Position numbers and translations under genes: made by a program. Below are positions 6,164-7,526 of a stretch of DNA of 7,526 bases, piece by piece. The notes below the pieces were generated by a model, which ran no database searches, was not told the origin of the DNA, and was given only the letters and a program-made list of their open reading frames with translations. The stretch is from Bacilli bacterium. Its GTDB lineage: Bacteria > Bacillota_I > Bacilli_A > RF39 > UBA660. The stretch lies in contig CAAGQJ010000011.1 of the NCBI GenBank assembly GCA_900772095.1, forward strand, positions 1-7,526. The letters run 5' to 3'. The stretch's first letter is position 1, and each line of letters starts with the position of its first letter.

Positions 6164-7336
6164 GTGAAAAAGTTTACACTAATGAACAAAAATAAAAAAA
6201 TATTTGATTTTTCTTATAACGAAGAAGAACACTTTATAATAAACTTTGAACGAAACTATCCCGAAACTGAAAAATATGCACCTTTTGGTTTAATAAAAAA
6301 TAATCAAATAGAAAAAACAGAATTTAATAAATGGTGGAAAAATAGACAAATCCCAGCATCAAGAAAAGGATTAAAAAATGTATTACATAATAGTAATATC
6401 TATGACAAAGATAACTTTGACTTATTAGATACAAAAGCATATTGCTTATCATTATCAGACCAATATTGGGTAAAAAATATTGATGAAAATATCTCTTGGG
6501 AAAACATTAATTTCTTTGATAATGACTTTTCAGAAGATATTGGAAAAATTTTATTTAATGGTGGTAAGACAACATTAAATTTAAACTTAAATACCCCAGA
6601 TATGACAAGTAATGGTAACTATGAAAAAAGATGGAAAATTATAAATGGCGAAAGATACCTATTAAAAGCCGGAAGTAAAATCTATAATCAAGAACCATTT
6701 AACGAACTTATTGCAACAAAACTTTATAAAAGAATATTAAATAAAGACGAATACGTAGAATACGATGTTATCTTTGATAACAATAAAGCAATATCAAAAT
6801 GTAAAAACTTTATTACAAAAGATACAGAACTAGTTCCAGCATGGAAAATAAATGAATATTATAATGTTTTAGATGATGAAGATAAATACACACATTATAT
6901 AAGATGTCTTAATAATTTAGGCATTAAAGACGCCGAAACTTTAACAAATAAAATGATAGTATGCGATTACATAATTGCAAATAAAGATAGACACTTCAAT
7001 AACTTTGGAGCTATTAGAGATGTAAATACATTAAAATTTATAAAGATTGCCCCAATTTTTGATAATGGATGTTCATTATGGTATGATGAAAACGATATAT
7101 ATGTTGGAGAATTTTTTCTAACAAAACCATTTGAAGATTACGAAAAAACACAACTTAACTTAATTAAAAAATTAGATTGGCTTGATACATCAAAATTAGA
7201 AGATTTTCCAAACGAAGTAAAAACTATTCTTTCATCAAATAAATTACTATCAAAAGAAAGAATAGATAAAATAGTTAATCAAGTAAAACTTAGAATTGAA
7301 TATATAAAAGAATTAAAAAACAAAACAACAAATTAG
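6164..7336 (+). CDS. HipA-like serine/threonine kinase, stand-alone
   Basis: The protein has 390 residues from a GTG start. The C-terminal two thirds look like a HipA-family kinase. A P-loop-like TSNGNYEKRWK segment (148-158) precedes Lys168 in YLLKAG, the likely ATP-contacting lysine. EPFNELIA (177-184) supplies a conserved Glu. NKDRHFNNFG (273-282) is the catalytic loop with D275 and N280, and APIFDNGCSL (296-305) carries metal-binding D300. The N-terminal 130 residues include FNKWWKNRQIPASRKGL (54-70) and LSLSDQYW (95-102), which I recall from HipA-domain proteins of Clostridia. No HipB-like DNA-binding gene is next to it, so it is not a classic hipBA pair. All catalytic residues seem present, so an active kinase is expected; its substrate is unknown. 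It appears cotranscribed with proS and ends at its own terminator. Confidence 0.88.
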   Translation: MKKFTLMNKNKKIFDFSYNEEEHFIINFERNYPETEKYAPFGLIKNNQIEKTEFNKWWKNRQIPASRKGLKNVLHNSNIYDKDNFDLLDTKAYCLSLSDQYWVKNIDENISWENINFFDNDFSEDIGKILFNGGKTTLNLNLNTPDMTSNGNYEKRWKIINGERYLLKAGSKIYNQEPFNELIATKLYKRILNKDEYVEYDVIFDNNKAISKCKNFITKDTELVPAWKINEYYNVLDDEDKYTHYIRCLNNLGIKDAETLTNKMIVCDYIIANKDRHFNNFGAIRDVNTLKFIKIAPIFDNGCSLWYDENDIYVGEFFLTKPFEDYEKTQLNLIKKLDWLDTSKLEDFPNEVKTILSSNKLLSKERIDKIVNQVKLRIEYIKELKNKTTN

Positions 7337-7358
7337 TACTTGAAAAAGTACTTTTTTT
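7335..7358 (+). terminator. Intrinsic terminator of the proS-kinase unit, overlapping the stop codon
   Basis: AGTACTT (7335-7341) pairs with AAGTACT (7346-7352) across a GAAA tetraloop, followed by a T7 run (7352-7358). The last two bases of the TAG stop (7334-7336) are the first bases of the stem. Confidence 0.9.
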
Positions 7359-7402
7359 GTTTTAAAATTAAACTATAGGAAAATAGGAAGGAAGTAGAAA
7401 AT

Positions 7403-7526
7403 ATGGTGAAACAAAATATCACCCAAACAAACAAATGTTCGGAGGGGGGACAATTACAAAATAAAATAAAAAAAGCCCTTCCAGTAATACTATTATTATT
7501 ACTAATAACAGTAATAATTGGAGTAA
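7403..7526 (+). CDS. N-terminus of an unknown membrane or secreted protein (3' truncated by window)
   Basis: ATG 7403 follows AGGAAGGAAG (7385-7394) with 8 bases between, and the frame stays open to the window edge (41 codons). The first 24 residues are polar, rich in Gln, Asn and Lys, and end with KIKK. From about residue 25 comes a strongly hydrophobic stretch, ALPVILLLLLITVIIGV, still running at the edge. This is the pattern of a signal peptide or of an N-terminal anchor with a long cytoplasmic tail. Too little is visible to name a family. It lies after the kinase terminator and is probably a separate transcript, though I found no convincing promoter in 7359-7384. Confidence 0.65.
   Translation, partial: MVKQNITQTNKCSEGGQLQNKIKKALPVILLLLLITVIIGV

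Noticed and set aside
1..7526. Recoded UGA as tryptophan (Mollicute-type code)
   Set aside because: Tryptophans I checked in the synthetases and kinase all use TGG and no frame needs UGA read-through. The absence of TGA stops among six genes is unremarkable at this base composition.
1..7526. CRISPR array, insertion sequence, tRNA or rRNA gene
   Set aside because: I found no spaced repeats, transposase motifs, terminal repeats or tRNA/rRNA sequence on either strand.

Overview
The window comes from a low-GC (about 30% by eye), AT-rich bacterial chromosome, very probably a Bacillota (Firmicutes) lineage such as gut Clostridia or deep-branching Bacilli. The reasons are strong AGGAGG-type ribosome binding sites, a T-box leader on a threonyl-tRNA synthetase gene, a stand-alone prolyl-tRNA synthetase of the archaeal/eukaryal-like type, a dockerin-tailed protein, and a HipA-family kinase of a kind common in Clostridia. 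All genes lie on the + strand. Every tryptophan codon I checked is TGG, and all visible stops are TAA or TAG, so there is no sign that UGA is recoded. I cannot name the genus.

Layout. Positions 1-228 hold the 3' end of a gene whose product ends in a two-repeat dockerin domain. Positions 229-523 hold a promoter and a T-box leader (ACU specifier, T-box sequence, terminator/antiterminator switch) controlling thrS (524-2269). ThrS has complete editing and catalytic sites but lacks the N-terminal TGS domain. After a terminator comes a promoter inside a long inverted repeat, then queA (2370-3410) and tgt (3403-4518). These two overlap by 8 bp and encode two steps of queuosine tRNA modification. A terminator and a fresh extended -10 promoter separate them from proS (4701-6131), which has a very short leader and no T-box. 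A HipA-like kinase gene (6164-7336) follows proS after 32 bp with no terminator between, and ends in a terminator of its own. The last 124 bases begin a gene whose product has a hydrophobic N-terminal signal or anchor segment.

How it fits together. Four genes serve tRNA charging or tRNA modification: ThrRS, QueA, Tgt and ProRS. They form three transcription units with different controls. thrS should respond to uncharged tRNA-Thr by antitermination. queA-tgt may answer to a factor binding the dyad over its promoter. proS appears to be driven by its promoter alone.

The most intriguing arrangement is proS with the HipA-like kinase in one apparent transcript. Studied HipA-family kinases (HipA on GltX, HipT on TrpS) phosphorylate aminoacyl-tRNA synthetases, so a functional link to ProRS is a testable but unproven idea. 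Most of the window is otherwise ordinary core translation machinery.
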